A stretch of DNA of 64,000 bases from Deltaproteobacteria bacterium (GTDB taxonomy: Bacteria; JAGRBM01; JAHCIT01). Within the stretch, counting starts at the first letter, position 1. Each line of letters starts with the position of its first letter. The position numbers and the translations under genes were made by a program. This document shows, piece by piece, positions 38,575 through 46,374 of the stretch. The stretch covers positions 1-64,000 of the forward strand of contig JAHCIT010000012.1 in the NCBI GenBank assembly GCA_026129095.1. Reading direction: 5' to 3'. Below the pieces are notes generated by a model. The model made no database searches and was not told the DNA's origin. It saw only the letters and a program-made list of their open reading frames with translations.

Positions 38575-40465
38575 TCTCGTAAACCTCCCGGAACCTGAAC
38601 TGCTCCATGGTGACTGCCCCGGTGGGGCAGCGTTCCGCACACAGGGCACACCGGATGCACCGGTCCTCGTCCTTCAGAATCACGCTCGTCTGGTCCGCTT
38701 CCCCGCCGAGTTCATCGACAAGGCGCCCGATTTCGGGGGTGCGCTCCAGTTTCGTGATGGGAATGATCTTGAGGCAGTCTTCCGGACAGACATCAACGCA
38801 GCCACCGCACAGGATGCACAGGCTGGAATCGAACACCGTGTTGACGTCGCAGGAAAGGCAGCGATGCCCCTGCTGCCGGGCGTCGTCCAGCGAGAAGGTC
38901 CGCTCGACCGGAGACTGTACCGAGCGGAGCCGTTCCGCCACGTTGTGGGCAGGGGGTGCCTCCCGCTGCAGGCGTTCGTATCCGGCTTCGCGGTAGTAGT
39001 TGCCGCAGGGGGTGTGGCTGCTCTCGGTCCGGGTCTTGAGTGGAACCGCGTAGCCCAGGTCCAGGGCGACCGCCCTTGCTACCTTTTTTCCCGATGCCAC
39101 CGCATGTATGGCCAGCTTGGGGCCGTAGGCCGCGTCACCGGCGATGTAGACCCGCCGGTTCGCGGTCCGCCCGTGCTCGGCGTCGCAGGGGATGTTCCCC
39201 CGTGCATCCTTCTGGAGTCCCTCGATGCCGTCCAGCAGGGACCAGTCCACTGACTGCCCGATACACACCAGAATGGTATCGCACTCGATCACCTTGACCT
39301 GGTTCGTGTCATAGGTCGGGTTGAACCGGCCACTGGCATCCCGTAGCGACAGCACCTTGAGCAGCTTGATGCCCTTGACCCGGCCCTCGGAGTCCGTGAT
39401 GACCTCGGCCGGGCCCCATCCGTTGTGCCGAACGACCCCTTCCTCCTCGCCTTCCAGGATTTCCACCTGGTCGGCGAGCATCTCGTGGAGTTCTTCCAGA
39501 CAGGCGAGATGGACCTCGGCTCCGGGCTCAGCCACCTGACGGGCCAGCCGGGTGGCGTCCCGTTCCACGTAGACACGCCGGACCGCCGTCCGGGCGGCAT
39601 CGTAGGCGACATTGCCGCCGCCGATGACGACAATTCGTTTTCCGATTCCGCTGGCCTCGCCCAGCGCCACGGAGCGCAGGAAATCGACCCCGCCAATCAC
39701 GCCCTTCGCGTCGCCGCCGGGGACCCGCAGGGGCCGTGGAACCTTGGCGCCAACCGCCACGATAACGGCGGCATGGGTGCCGAGCAGGTTTTCGACCGTT
39801 GTGTCCTTGCCAACCTCGACCCCGGGCACGACTTCGACGCCGAGGGACCGGATGACATCGATCTCCGTCTGGATGAGATGGGGGGGAAGCCGGTAGTCAG
39901 GTATGCCAACCGCCAGCATCCCTCCTGCAACCCGCTCACGTTCGTAAACCACGCTCTTGATACCGAAAATGGCGAGGTCATGGGCCGCGGCAAGTCCACC
40001 CGGCCCTGAACCGATGATGGCCACCGAGTGCTGCGATTTCGGCGGATTCTTGAGCCGGTTCAGCAGCTCGTCCCGCAGCTGGCGGATATCCTCGCGATCG
40101 ACGTTTTCGGTCTCTGGGTCGCTCCGGACGATCCATTCGAGCAGTTCCGTCCGGGTATGCACGCCCGATTCGGGGCCATACAGCTCGGTGACCACCCGCT
40201 TCAGCGGCCGTATCGCCACGGGAGCGTCAATCTTCCCGCGGCGGCAGGCGGCCTCGCACGGGGCGCCGCAGATCCGGCCGCAGATGGAGGCCAGCGGATT
40301 CGGGGCGCGGGCAATCAGGTAGGCCTTTTCGAACTCCTCGCGGGCGATAGCCTGTACGTAGGCTCGCGAGTCGGTGTGCACCGGACAGCCGGACTGGCAG
40401 GCGATCAGCTCCTTGTAGTAGCTGTCGTCAGGAATTGAGGCCCGGTATCTGGGTTCATCTTCCAT
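38567..40465 (-). CDS. NAD(P)-linked FAD/Fe-S oxidoreductase (GltD-like, with ferredoxin tail)
   Basis: This 632-residue protein has an N-terminal Fe-S domain (CQSGCPVHT, CGRICGAPCEAACRR), an FAD site (IGSGPGGLAAAHDLA), a NAD(P) site (VIGGGNVAYDAARTAVR) and a C-terminal two-cluster ferredoxin (CILCGGCVDVCP, CIRCALCAERCP). The order is that of the glutamate synthase small subunit and related electron-bifurcating or quinone-linked modules. Its gene lies inside the bc complex operon, so it may couple NAD(P)H to quinol or ferredoxin at that complex. It is cytoplasmic; no membrane segment is seen. Confidence 0.9.
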
Positions 40466-40490
40466 GCGACGCCTGCCAGCCCGTCCGGGG

Positions 40491-40901
40491 CTACTTGGGT
40501 TCGACTCCGTCCACGGACAGGAATGACAGGAGCAGGTCGATCTGTTCCGTTGACAGCTCCGGATCAGGCATGCCGTCCGGGTAGGTCTTCTTGAGCTCGA
40601 TGAGCCGGGGGTCGGTCTTGGCCAGTTCGGCGGGGTTGGCGAGGAACTTCTTCAGCCAGTCTTCTCCCCGGGCCTTGTACACGCCCTTCAGACCGGGTCC
40701 CTTTTCTCCGAGTTCGGACGAATCCGGCACGTGGCAGCCGGAGCACTGCTTGCGCTTGAAGACCCTGAGAGCCTTCGCGTACGTCTCGGCATCCACCTTG
40801 CGTGGAGATGACGCCTGCGAGGACGTGACGAGCGTGGCCGTCAGCCCCGCCGCCAGAAACATTCCGAGCCCAACAGCCAGAAAAGACGTTTTCCTGATCA
40901 T
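40491..40901 (-). CDS. Monohaem cytochrome c
   Basis: This 136-residue precursor has a signal peptide (TSFLAVGLGMFLAAGLTATL) and one haem site, CSGCH, near residue 49. The distal methionine is probably in YPDGMPDPELS. ATG at 40901 follows GGAGG at five bases; an upstream extension in the same frame has no support. The gene lies between Rieske and the oxidoreductase, so it may carry electrons for the bc-type complex. Confidence 0.9.
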   Translation of the reverse strand: MIRKTSFLAVGLGMFLAAGLTATLVTSSQASSPRKVDAETYAKALRVFKRKQCSGCHVPDSSELGEKGPGLKGVYKARGEDWLKKFLANPAELAKTDPRLIELKKTYPDGMPDPELSTEQIDLLLSFLSVDGVEPK

Positions 40902-40960
40902 GATTACCTCCATCGTTGTCCGCCTGCCGGTCCTGCCGGTGCGGGTGTTCAGTCCTGATT

Positions 40961-41437
40961 TCATACCAGAGTCTTGGTCCCAGCCTTTACGGGCTTCTTC
41001 AGGTCGACCACCAGCGCCCCGTCTTCGGCCCGGGAGACATCCAGCCACTCCAGGGCCTTCGGTGCGGGGCCGCTCTCCACATTGCCGGCCGGTGAGAACA
41101 TGGAGCCATGACACGGGCACCTGAATCCCGTTTCGGCTTTCTGCACGATGCAGCCGAGATGCGTGCAGATGAGCGACATCACATGCAGTCCCTTTTCATC
41201 ACGCAGGACCATGACGTTATGCCGTTCGAGAATGCGGGAAGTTCCTTCGGGGAACTCGTTTGGAAACCCTAGCCGGACCTTCGAATCGGGTTCGTAATGC
41301 ACGTTGGGTTTGGGCATCCGGAGCAGCCCCAGCAGGCCCGCGAACAGGGCGGCGGCGGCGGTGCCGAAAGCGGCGGTGTCGAGGAATTCGCGTCTGGTCA
41401 CGCTGGCGCCGGCCGTATCGGCTGGTGAATGGGCCAT
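40961..41437 (-). CDS. Rieske iron-sulfur protein
   Basis: This 158-residue protein has a twin-arginine motif (TRREFLD) before a hydrophobic helix, so it is exported folded and anchored. The cluster motifs are CTHLGC and CPCHGS. It is the high-potential Fe-S subunit that takes electrons from quinol in bc-type complexes. ATG at 41437 follows AAGGAGG. A TATGA-type site at 41506-41521 is about 70 bases upstream, so it likely starts its own transcript containing all bc genes. Confidence 0.93.
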   Translation of the reverse strand: MAHSPADTAGASVTRREFLDTAAFGTAAAALFAGLLGLLRMPKPNVHYEPDSKVRLGFPNEFPEGTSRILERHNVMVLRDEKGLHVMSLICTHLGCIVQKAETGFRCPCHGSMFSPAGNVESGPAPKALEWLDVSRAEDGALVVDLKKPVKAGTKTLV

Positions 41438-41505
41438 TGCTATCGCCTCCTTGCTGGCAGTCGCGCCCTTCTGCTCCACGCTATTCGGTGGAATGCCGGG
41501 GACCG

Positions 41506-41521
41506 AATGATGGATGTCATA
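41506..41521. promoter_or_regulatory. TATGA-N6-TCATA-type site before the Rieske/bc operon
   Basis: The site reads AATGA-TGGATG-TCATA, one mismatch. On the - strand a -10-like TAGCGT lies at 41478-41483, which sets the centre about 42.5 bases from the start point. The same hexamer, TAGCGT, serves nirS at 54150-54155. Confidence 0.62.
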
Positions 41522-41534
41522 GGACCTGCCATTA

Positions 41535-42005
41535 TTAGCGGCTCTCCGGACGGTTGCCATCAGTGGCCAGGTAGCCCATCAGGTCCGATATGTCGTTTTC
41601 GCTGAGGCCGAGAAATGGCATGACGGCCTCATATTGCTCTGAAAGCTGCCGTGCATCGCTGTCCGCCTGCCGCATCTGCTCCGGGTCGCGGAGCCATTCA
41701 CGAAGCCAGCCGGGCGTCCGGCGCGACGTAACGCCCTTCAGGTCCGGGCACTTCCCGAAGTATTCGCCAAAGCCATGGCATCCATTGCAGGCGTGTCTTT
41801 TGAACAGGCGCTCGCCGCGTCTGAGAGATTCAGGATCCGTGGGCAGGTCAGCGGTTACGGGATCCGCCGGTTCCGGCTGGGGAGAGAGGCTGCCCCGAGG
41901 AACCTCCCCTGCCGGCCGGGAGGTCTGCAATGAAGTGGCGCAGCCAGCGGCGGCGAGAAAGAGGCAGGCAAGAAACCTGCCTGCCGGGATGGCCGGAGTT
42001 CGCAT
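41535..42005 (-). CDS. Cytochrome c lipoprotein
   Basis: This 156-residue precursor has a lipoprotein signal (LACLFLAAAGC) and one haem site, CNGCH, followed by GFGEYFGKCPDLKGV. A methionine in AVMPFLGLSENDISDLMGYL is the likely distal ligand. It is probably anchored to a periplasmic membrane face as an electron carrier. It lies between the DUF542 gene and the Rieske gene, on the same strand. Confidence 0.87.
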   Translation of the reverse strand: MRTPAIPAGRFLACLFLAAAGCATSLQTSRPAGEVPRGSLSPQPEPADPVTADLPTDPESLRRGERLFKRHACNGCHGFGEYFGKCPDLKGVTSRRTPGWLREWLRDPEQMRQADSDARQLSEQYEAVMPFLGLSENDISDLMGYLATDGNRPESR

Positions 42006-42023
42006 TTCCCCGGATGCTACCCG

Positions 42024-42227
42024 TCAGGAGGTTTTGGCGGCAAGCAGCGCTTCGATTTCCCTTTCGAGCTTCGCCAGGTCGATTCCGCCGGTTTTCGCCG
42101 CGTCCTCGATGGTGCGTGCGCCGCCGCAGCAGGTGTCGATGCCGTACTCGCCCAGGATCCGCAGGACCCTGGGCTCGCGCTTGACGAGTTCATTGATGGT
42201 CTGCTTGCTCACCTGTTCTGTGGTCAT
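42024..42227 (-). CDS. DUF542 (ScdA/RIC N-terminal domain) protein
   Basis: This 67-residue protein is one complete DUF542 domain with the key LGEYGIDTCCGG motif, the paired cysteines of the RIC/YtfE/ScdA N-terminus. In RIC that domain is fused to a hemerythrin; here the hemerythrins are separate genes (25542 and 33535). It probably helps repair Fe-S clusters damaged by NO. The gene starts within the stop codon of the upstream membrane protein (ATGA) and ends just before the cytochrome c lipoprotein gene. Confidence 0.88.
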   Translation of the reverse strand: MTTEQVSKQTINELVKREPRVLRILGEYGIDTCCGGARTIEDAAKTGGIDLAKLEREIEALLAAKTS

Positions 42228-42610
42228 GGGCGCCTCCCGAAGATGACTGAACCAATATTGAAGGCAAATACCAGAACGCCGGCGGCGGAGATGACCCCGC
42301 CGGCGAGCTGCGCCGGGATGGCCCCGGTCGTGCGTCCGAGCCAGAGCAGCAGCAGCCCGGTCACCGCCAGCCCGTAGTGCAGCCAGCCCAGGCCGGGGTA
42401 ACGGAGCGGGCGTCCCTGGAATCTGGGGAAAATATGGTACGAAACGCCATAGATCAGGAACGCGACGAAACCGATCGTCTGCCCATGGGTATGAACATAC
42501 CGGAGTTGCAGCGCATAGGGATTGTCGACGGCGAGGGCTGCGCCAAGGAGTGAGGCAAGGACGTGAACGAGCAGCGCGGTGCCGATGAATGCCTTGGATA
42601 GGGGGTTCAT
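42224..42610 (-). CDS. Small four-helix membrane protein, haem-copper-oxidase-like
   Basis: This 128-residue protein has four predicted membrane helices. HTHGQTIGFVAFLIYGVSYH followed by IFPRF resembles the helix of cbb3/NorB-type catalytic subunits that holds a haem ligand, but the protein is too short to be an oxidase. It overlaps DUF542 and the FmdE-like gene by ATGA, so it is tightly coupled to both. I infer a haem-binding or assembly role in denitrification; this is uncertain. Confidence 0.7.
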   Translation of the reverse strand: MNPLSKAFIGTALLVHVLASLLGAALAVDNPYALQLRYVHTHGQTIGFVAFLIYGVSYHIFPRFQGRPLRYPGLGWLHYGLAVTGLLLLWLGRTTGAIPAQLAGGVISAAGVLVFAFNIGSVIFGRRP

Positions 42611-43248
42611 GAGCGCACGCCGCCTTCATGTTGCGGGGCTGCGGTCTCGGCACGGACAATGGAACCGGGCTTATCCCATTCCTGCCTGACGAGTTTCCGG
42701 ATGCGTTCATTCCACAGCCTCTGGAATGCCGTCCGGTCTGTCGTCCCCTCTCCCAGCGCAGTCTGGAGATGGACGCCGAGTTCGGGGTCCGGCGGAACAC
42801 GGCCGAGATCGGCCGTAACGGCCACGGAGGCGCCAGTATCTGTTCGCGAGAAGTAAAACGTCCACGGCTTGAGGTCATCCGGATGGAACCGGAGCAGGCC
42901 CCGCCGCCGGAACCGTCCGCCCAGTCCGCCGAATCCGTTTTCGGCCGCGCCGCCGGTGATGAAGGTAAACACCTGGGAAATCGGGCCGTTGGACCCATCG
43001 GTGACTGCGCCGGGTATGTCGATGACGACCTCTCCGCGCCTGCCGGGTTCATCGCCATAAAGTTTCCGGATGGCGGCCCATGCCGCGAGATAGGCACCGG
43101 TAACTGTCGGGCAGAGATGCCCGGTCATCAGAATCATGTCTTCCAGCCGGTAGCTGAAGACATATCCTTCAGGCACGGAACCGAGCAGTTCCGCCAGCGG
43201 ATCGCGCATGCGGATCTCGAAGGCGGTGCCAGACAGGTCAGGCGGCAT
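42607..43248 (-). CDS. FmdE-like protein
   Basis: This 213-residue protein resembles the N-terminal domain of FmdE, the formylmethanofuran dehydrogenase subunit E family, by GHLCPTVTGAYLAAWAAIRK with a conserved histidine and cysteine and by GAVTDGSNGPISQVF. The C-terminal zinc-ribbon of FmdE is absent. No methanofuran genes are nearby, so it is not part of that pathway. Its place in a run of denitrification accessory genes is the only hint of its role. Confidence 0.72.
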   Translation of the reverse strand: MPPDLSGTAFEIRMRDPLAELLGSVPEGYVFSYRLEDMILMTGHLCPTVTGAYLAAWAAIRKLYGDEPGRRGEVVIDIPGAVTDGSNGPISQVFTFITGGAAENGFGGLGGRFRRRGLLRFHPDDLKPWTFYFSRTDTGASVAVTADLGRVPPDPELGVHLQTALGEGTTDRTAFQRLWNERIRKLVRQEWDKPGSIVRAETAAPQHEGGVRS

Positions 43249-43741
43249 TGGTATTCGTTCCCGTCACCGGCTGCTGCGCCAGTTCGGCGGTTGAAAAGTC
43301 GATGATCCCGCGGTCGGAGCGCCTGCCGCCGATGGAACGGACGGCGAACCGCCGGATGGGGCTCTGCCCCGGCGCCGCTTTCGGCCGCCCGTGCCCCTTC
43401 CGGGAAGCACCGCGGAGCTGCTCGTACTTGTCGTGGTTTTTCTGCCGGACTGTTTCGATGAGGGCTGCCTCAGGCACGGGATCCAGGACGCAGTCTGCGA
43501 TGACCGACCAGTAGACCGTCAGGTCCGGGGTGTAACCGTCCACTTCGATGCAGATGCGCGGATCATGGCTGAGGCAGTCGTGCTTCCGGCCCCGCTGGGG
43601 CAGCCGCATGTAGAATGCCTCGCCGTCGAAATAGAACGGCATCGGAATGATGTACGGCCCGTCCGGGCCAATCATTCCAAGCCGTGCCAGTGGCGCCGAC
43701 TGGAGCAGGCTGGCGATTTCGTTGTGATCAAGTTCCTGCAT
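43238..43741 (-). CDS. Pyridoxamine-phosphate-oxidase-family flavin-binding protein
   Basis: This 167-residue split-barrel protein begins with IASLLQSAPLARLGMIGPDG and PMPFYFDGEAFYMRLPQRGR, the family pattern of PPOX/FMN-binding proteins. It has a basic C-terminal part with no known domain. Flavin or haem binding is possible. It overlaps the FmdE-like gene by 11 bases and sits second in an operon driven from the regulator gene's intergenic region. Confidence 0.78.
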   Translation of the reverse strand: MQELDHNEIASLLQSAPLARLGMIGPDGPYIIPMPFYFDGEAFYMRLPQRGRKHDCLSHDPRICIEVDGYTPDLTVYWSVIADCVLDPVPEAALIETVRQKNHDKYEQLRGASRKGHGRPKAAPGQSPIRRFAVRSIGGRRSDRGIIDFSTAELAQQPVTGTNTNAA

Positions 43742-43750
43742 GACGGCCTT

Positions 43751-44227
43751 TCATGGTTTGGTGACTGTGAGGAAATATGCCTCGTCACGTTCCTCGATTG
43801 AAGCCGGGATACCCCGCTGTTCGAGCATCTGGATCAGGTGGCCGGGCATGCGGCTGAGAATAGCCCGGACCGGTTGTGCCGGTCCCGACCGATCAACGGC
43901 CTCGAGTATGAGCACCATTGGTTCCGGCGGTTCGAGCCCGCGAAGGTCCAGGACTCCTTCCGCGTTTTTGCGCGAATCGCCGGACTTCCTGGCGTATCTC
44001 TCCCCCGTGGAACTGATCCGGTAGCGGACATCGCCGGGCGTGCTCTGCATCAGGCTGGTTTGGGCGCCACGACGGCTGAGGAACGAGACGAGCGGTTTGG
44101 GGTCGAACGGGGTTACCAGCACGAACTCTTCGCCAGCCTTGAGGCGGTCAAACGCCGCAACGACGTGCTCGAACGGATCCGTGCCGCTTTCGATCATTCC
44201 CCTCACATCGACAATGGTGTATTCCAT
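43751..44227 (-). CDS. DUF2249 double-domain protein
   Basis: This 158-residue protein carries two TusA-like DUF2249 units: DVRGMIESGTDPFEHVVAAF and LDLRGLEPPEPMVLILEAV. In other denitrifiers DUF2249 genes cluster with hemerythrin, DUF542 and norB-like genes, and it is common in NO-related gene sets. ATG at 44227. A TATGA-type site (44325-44340) with a -10-like TACAGT at 44298-44303 lies upstream, so it is probably the first gene of an NO-induced operon. Confidence 0.82.
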   Translation of the reverse strand: MEYTIVDVRGMIESGTDPFEHVVAAFDRLKAGEEFVLVTPFDPKPLVSFLSRRGAQTSLMQSTPGDVRYRISSTGERYARKSGDSRKNAEGVLDLRGLEPPEPMVLILEAVDRSGPAQPVRAILSRMPGHLIQMLEQRGIPASIEERDEAYFLTVTKP

Positions 44228-44324
44228 GAACCCGGCTCATTGATATTGCCCCTTCAAAACGCCTAAGGCATGGGCAACAATCCCTTTCTCTCCGGCTACT
44301 GTAGGGGCCGGAACCTGTTTTTCT

Positions 44325-44340
44325 TATGAGAGTCATCATA
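44325..44340. promoter_or_regulatory. Perfect TATGA-N6-TCATA site between the regulator gene and the DUF2249 operon
   Basis: The site reads TATGA-GAGTCA-TCATA. On the - strand a -10-like TACAGT is at 44298-44303, which puts the centre exactly 41.5 bases from start point 44291 (class II activation of the DUF2249 operon). For the + strand regulator gene the site touches the start region, so binding would repress rather than activate it. Confidence 0.7.
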
Positions 44341-44345
44341 GGGAG

Positions 44346-45071
44346 TTGGTCGAGAGCTTGGCGGTCATTATCAGATTTCCGGGAATCGAGAATATCGAAT
44401 TCCTGCAGCAAATGGAGCCGGCGCTGCGGGAACGGCTTCTGGAGCGGGCCCGTGAGGTCAGGTTCGAACGGGAGCGGCCCGTATTTCATGAGGGCAGCGA
44501 CTCCGCCACCGGCTACTTCGTGCTGGAAGGCTGGGTGAAACTCATCAAGACGGCGCCGAACGGCAAGCCCAGCATCGTGGGGCTGATCGGCCCCGGCGAG
44601 GCACTCGGTGTGGCCGTCGCCTATGAAGGTGGCCCCTATCCCGCGACCGCCATACCTGCGACGGCCGGGCGGATGGTCGCGATTCCCAGGTCTGACATCG
44701 TGGGGGTACTCGACTCCAACGCCAGGCTGGTGAAGCAGCTTTTTTCGATGGTCAGCGGGCGGTTGCGCCAGACGGCGGGCTCCCAGACCATGCTCGCCGC
44801 GGCGACCGTGGAATCCCGGCTAGCGCAACTGTGCGTCGAACTGCTCCACCGGATGGTCCAGATCGGCGGTGACCCGAACGTGCTCCCCCGGATACTGACG
44901 CGGCGGGAGATGGCCGAGATGGTCGGGACATCCGTCGAGACATCCATCCGGGTATTCCGCAAGTGGGAAACGATGGGAATTATCGAGTCCGATCCCGAGC
45001 ACCTGATCATCCGTGACCGCAAGCGGCTGGAAGCCCTCGTTTCCGCCTCCCGCGGCACCTCCGGTTCCTGA
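44346..45071 (+). CDS. Crp/Fnr-family transcription regulator (DNR-like)
   Basis: This 241-residue protein has a cyclic-nucleotide-type sensor barrel (GYFVLEGWVKLIKTAP, LIGPGEALG), a long dimer helix and a C-terminal winged helix-turn-helix. The recognition helix reads GTSVETSIRVFRKW: the core Glu and Arg of the family are kept (VETSIR against CRP RETVGR and FNR VETISR). It lacks the N-terminal cysteine cluster of FNR and has a single cysteine (QLCVEL), so an oxygen-sensing Fe-S cluster is unlikely; NO sensing as in DNR fits the context. Start is TTG at 44346 or 44358, uncertain. I predict it binds TATGA-N6-TCATA. Confidence 0.88.
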   Translation: MVESLAVIIRFPGIENIEFLQQMEPALRERLLERAREVRFERERPVFHEGSDSATGYFVLEGWVKLIKTAPNGKPSIVGLIGPGEALGVAVAYEGGPYPATAIPATAGRMVAIPRSDIVGVLDSNARLVKQLFSMVSGRLRQTAGSQTMLAAATVESRLAQLCVELLHRMVQIGGDPNVLPRILTRREMAEMVGTSVETSIRVFRKWETMGIIESDPEHLIIRDRKRLEALVSASRGTSGS

Positions 45072-45080
45072 CCGACGCAG

Positions 45081-46175
45081 TCAGACGGCGATGGCCCGGG
45101 CTCCTGAAGGCGGCTGGTAGGGGCAACCGGGGTCTTCGGCCAGCGGGTTTCCGGTATGGGCGAACGCCCGGGCCCTGGAACCACCGCAGATTTCGCGGTA
45201 CTCGCATATCCCGCATTTGCCTTCGAGGCGGCTGGAGTCCCGGAGCGAGACGAGAAGCGGATGATGCCGGTAAACCTCGGCGAGATTTTGCGACCGGACG
45301 TTCCCGCAGTGAACGGGAAGAAATCCGCTGGGGAAAATCTCTCCGTGATGGGAGATGAAGATGAACCCTTTTCCGTCGTTAACGCCGAAGGTCGACAGGC
45401 GGCGGACAAACTCCGTATTGGGCGACTGGTCCCTGCGGCTGGCCATCTGGGTAAAGAGCCGCCGGAACTGCGGTGCCGCCGTGGTCTTTGACGGGATGTG
45501 GAATTCGGCCGCCACCTGCACCAGTTCCCGGCAGCTCTTTTCGATCTCTCCGGCCGTCAGCTCCTCTTCCCGGCGCGATCTTCCGGTCGGGACGCAGTAG
45601 AACACGCTCCAGAGCGCCACATTGAGCGTGCTTACCAGGGCGCCGAGGGCCCGGAGTTCACCGGCATTCCGGCGGTCCAGCGCGCTGTTGATCTGGAGCG
45701 ACAGGCCGATGTCCGCCGCGTAGCGCGCGATGGCAAGCGTCCGCTCGAAGGACCCGCTCCAGCCCCGCCGGCTGTCGTGAATGGCGGCGGTGGGGCCGTC
45801 GAGCGACAGGGCAAGGCGCTTCAGGCCTGAGGCTTTAAGACGCAGCACCGCCGCTTCGGTCAATAATGGAGTTGCCGAAGGTGTCATTGTCATCTGCAGG
45901 CCGAGTGCGCTGCCGTAGCTCACGAGTTCGAACACGTCGGGCCGCTTCAGCGGATCGCCGCCGGTGAACACCACAACGGTTCCACCCATGGCACGGATAT
46001 CTTCCAGGAGCCTTTTCCCCTCGTCCGTATCCAGTTCCAGGGGATCCCGGTGGCTGACGGCATCGGCCCGGCAGTGGGTGCAGGTGAGATCGCAGGCCCG
46101 GGTCAGTTCCCAGATCGTGATGAGCGGGGCCTGTTCGTAAGTGGTGACCGGACGGATCGGCGTGGGGGCAGCCAT
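45081..46175 (-). CDS. Radical SAM/SPASM protein (NirJ/AhbD relative)
   Basis: This 364-residue enzyme has CDLTCTHCRAD near residue 29, FTGGDPLKRPD and SLDGPTAAIHDS. The C-terminal SPASM part is CGNVRSQNLAEVY and GKCGICEYREICGG, with four cysteines. This resembles haem-pathway radical SAM enzymes (AhbD/NirJ-like and the TIGR04053 group). It is placed between the Crp/Fnr gene and norC. ATG at 46175 follows AAAGGAAA. A shared TATGA-type site at 46267 lies between it and norC. Confidence 0.8.
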   Translation of the reverse strand: MAAPTPIRPVTTYEQAPLITIWELTRACDLTCTHCRADAVSHRDPLELDTDEGKRLLEDIRAMGGTVVVFTGGDPLKRPDVFELVSYGSALGLQMTMTPSATPLLTEAAVLRLKASGLKRLALSLDGPTAAIHDSRRGWSGSFERTLAIARYAADIGLSLQINSALDRRNAGELRALGALVSTLNVALWSVFYCVPTGRSRREEELTAGEIEKSCRELVQVAAEFHIPSKTTAAPQFRRLFTQMASRRDQSPNTEFVRRLSTFGVNDGKGFIFISHHGEIFPSGFLPVHCGNVRSQNLAEVYRHHPLLVSLRDSSRLEGKCGICEYREICGGSRARAFAHTGNPLAEDPGCPYQPPSGARAIAV

Positions 46176-46266
46176 GCGCTTTTCCTTTAAGATGTTCAGC
46201 CGCTGGATGACCACAATTGGTACCAGCCCTGACATTTAGATATTGACGTGCCGATTAATCGCCCGT

Positions 46267-46282
46267 AATGATAGGTGTCATA
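46267..46282. promoter_or_regulatory. TATGA-N6-TCATA-type site between the radical SAM gene and norC
   Basis: The site reads AATGA-TAGGTG-TCATA, one mismatch. Its centre, 46274.5, lies about 100 bases upstream of both divergent start codons (46175 and 46375). On the - strand CAATAT at 46240-46245 is a fair -10 at the 41.5 spacing. On the + strand no strong -10 is seen at 46304-46309. Confidence 0.55.
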
Positions 46283-46374
46283 AAACTACCACCTGAAATT
46301 GGTGCATCGTCAGGCGTGAAAGTCACCGGAGCACACGATCCCGATGTGTTCCGCGGCTGCTGGAGGTTGGGAAT

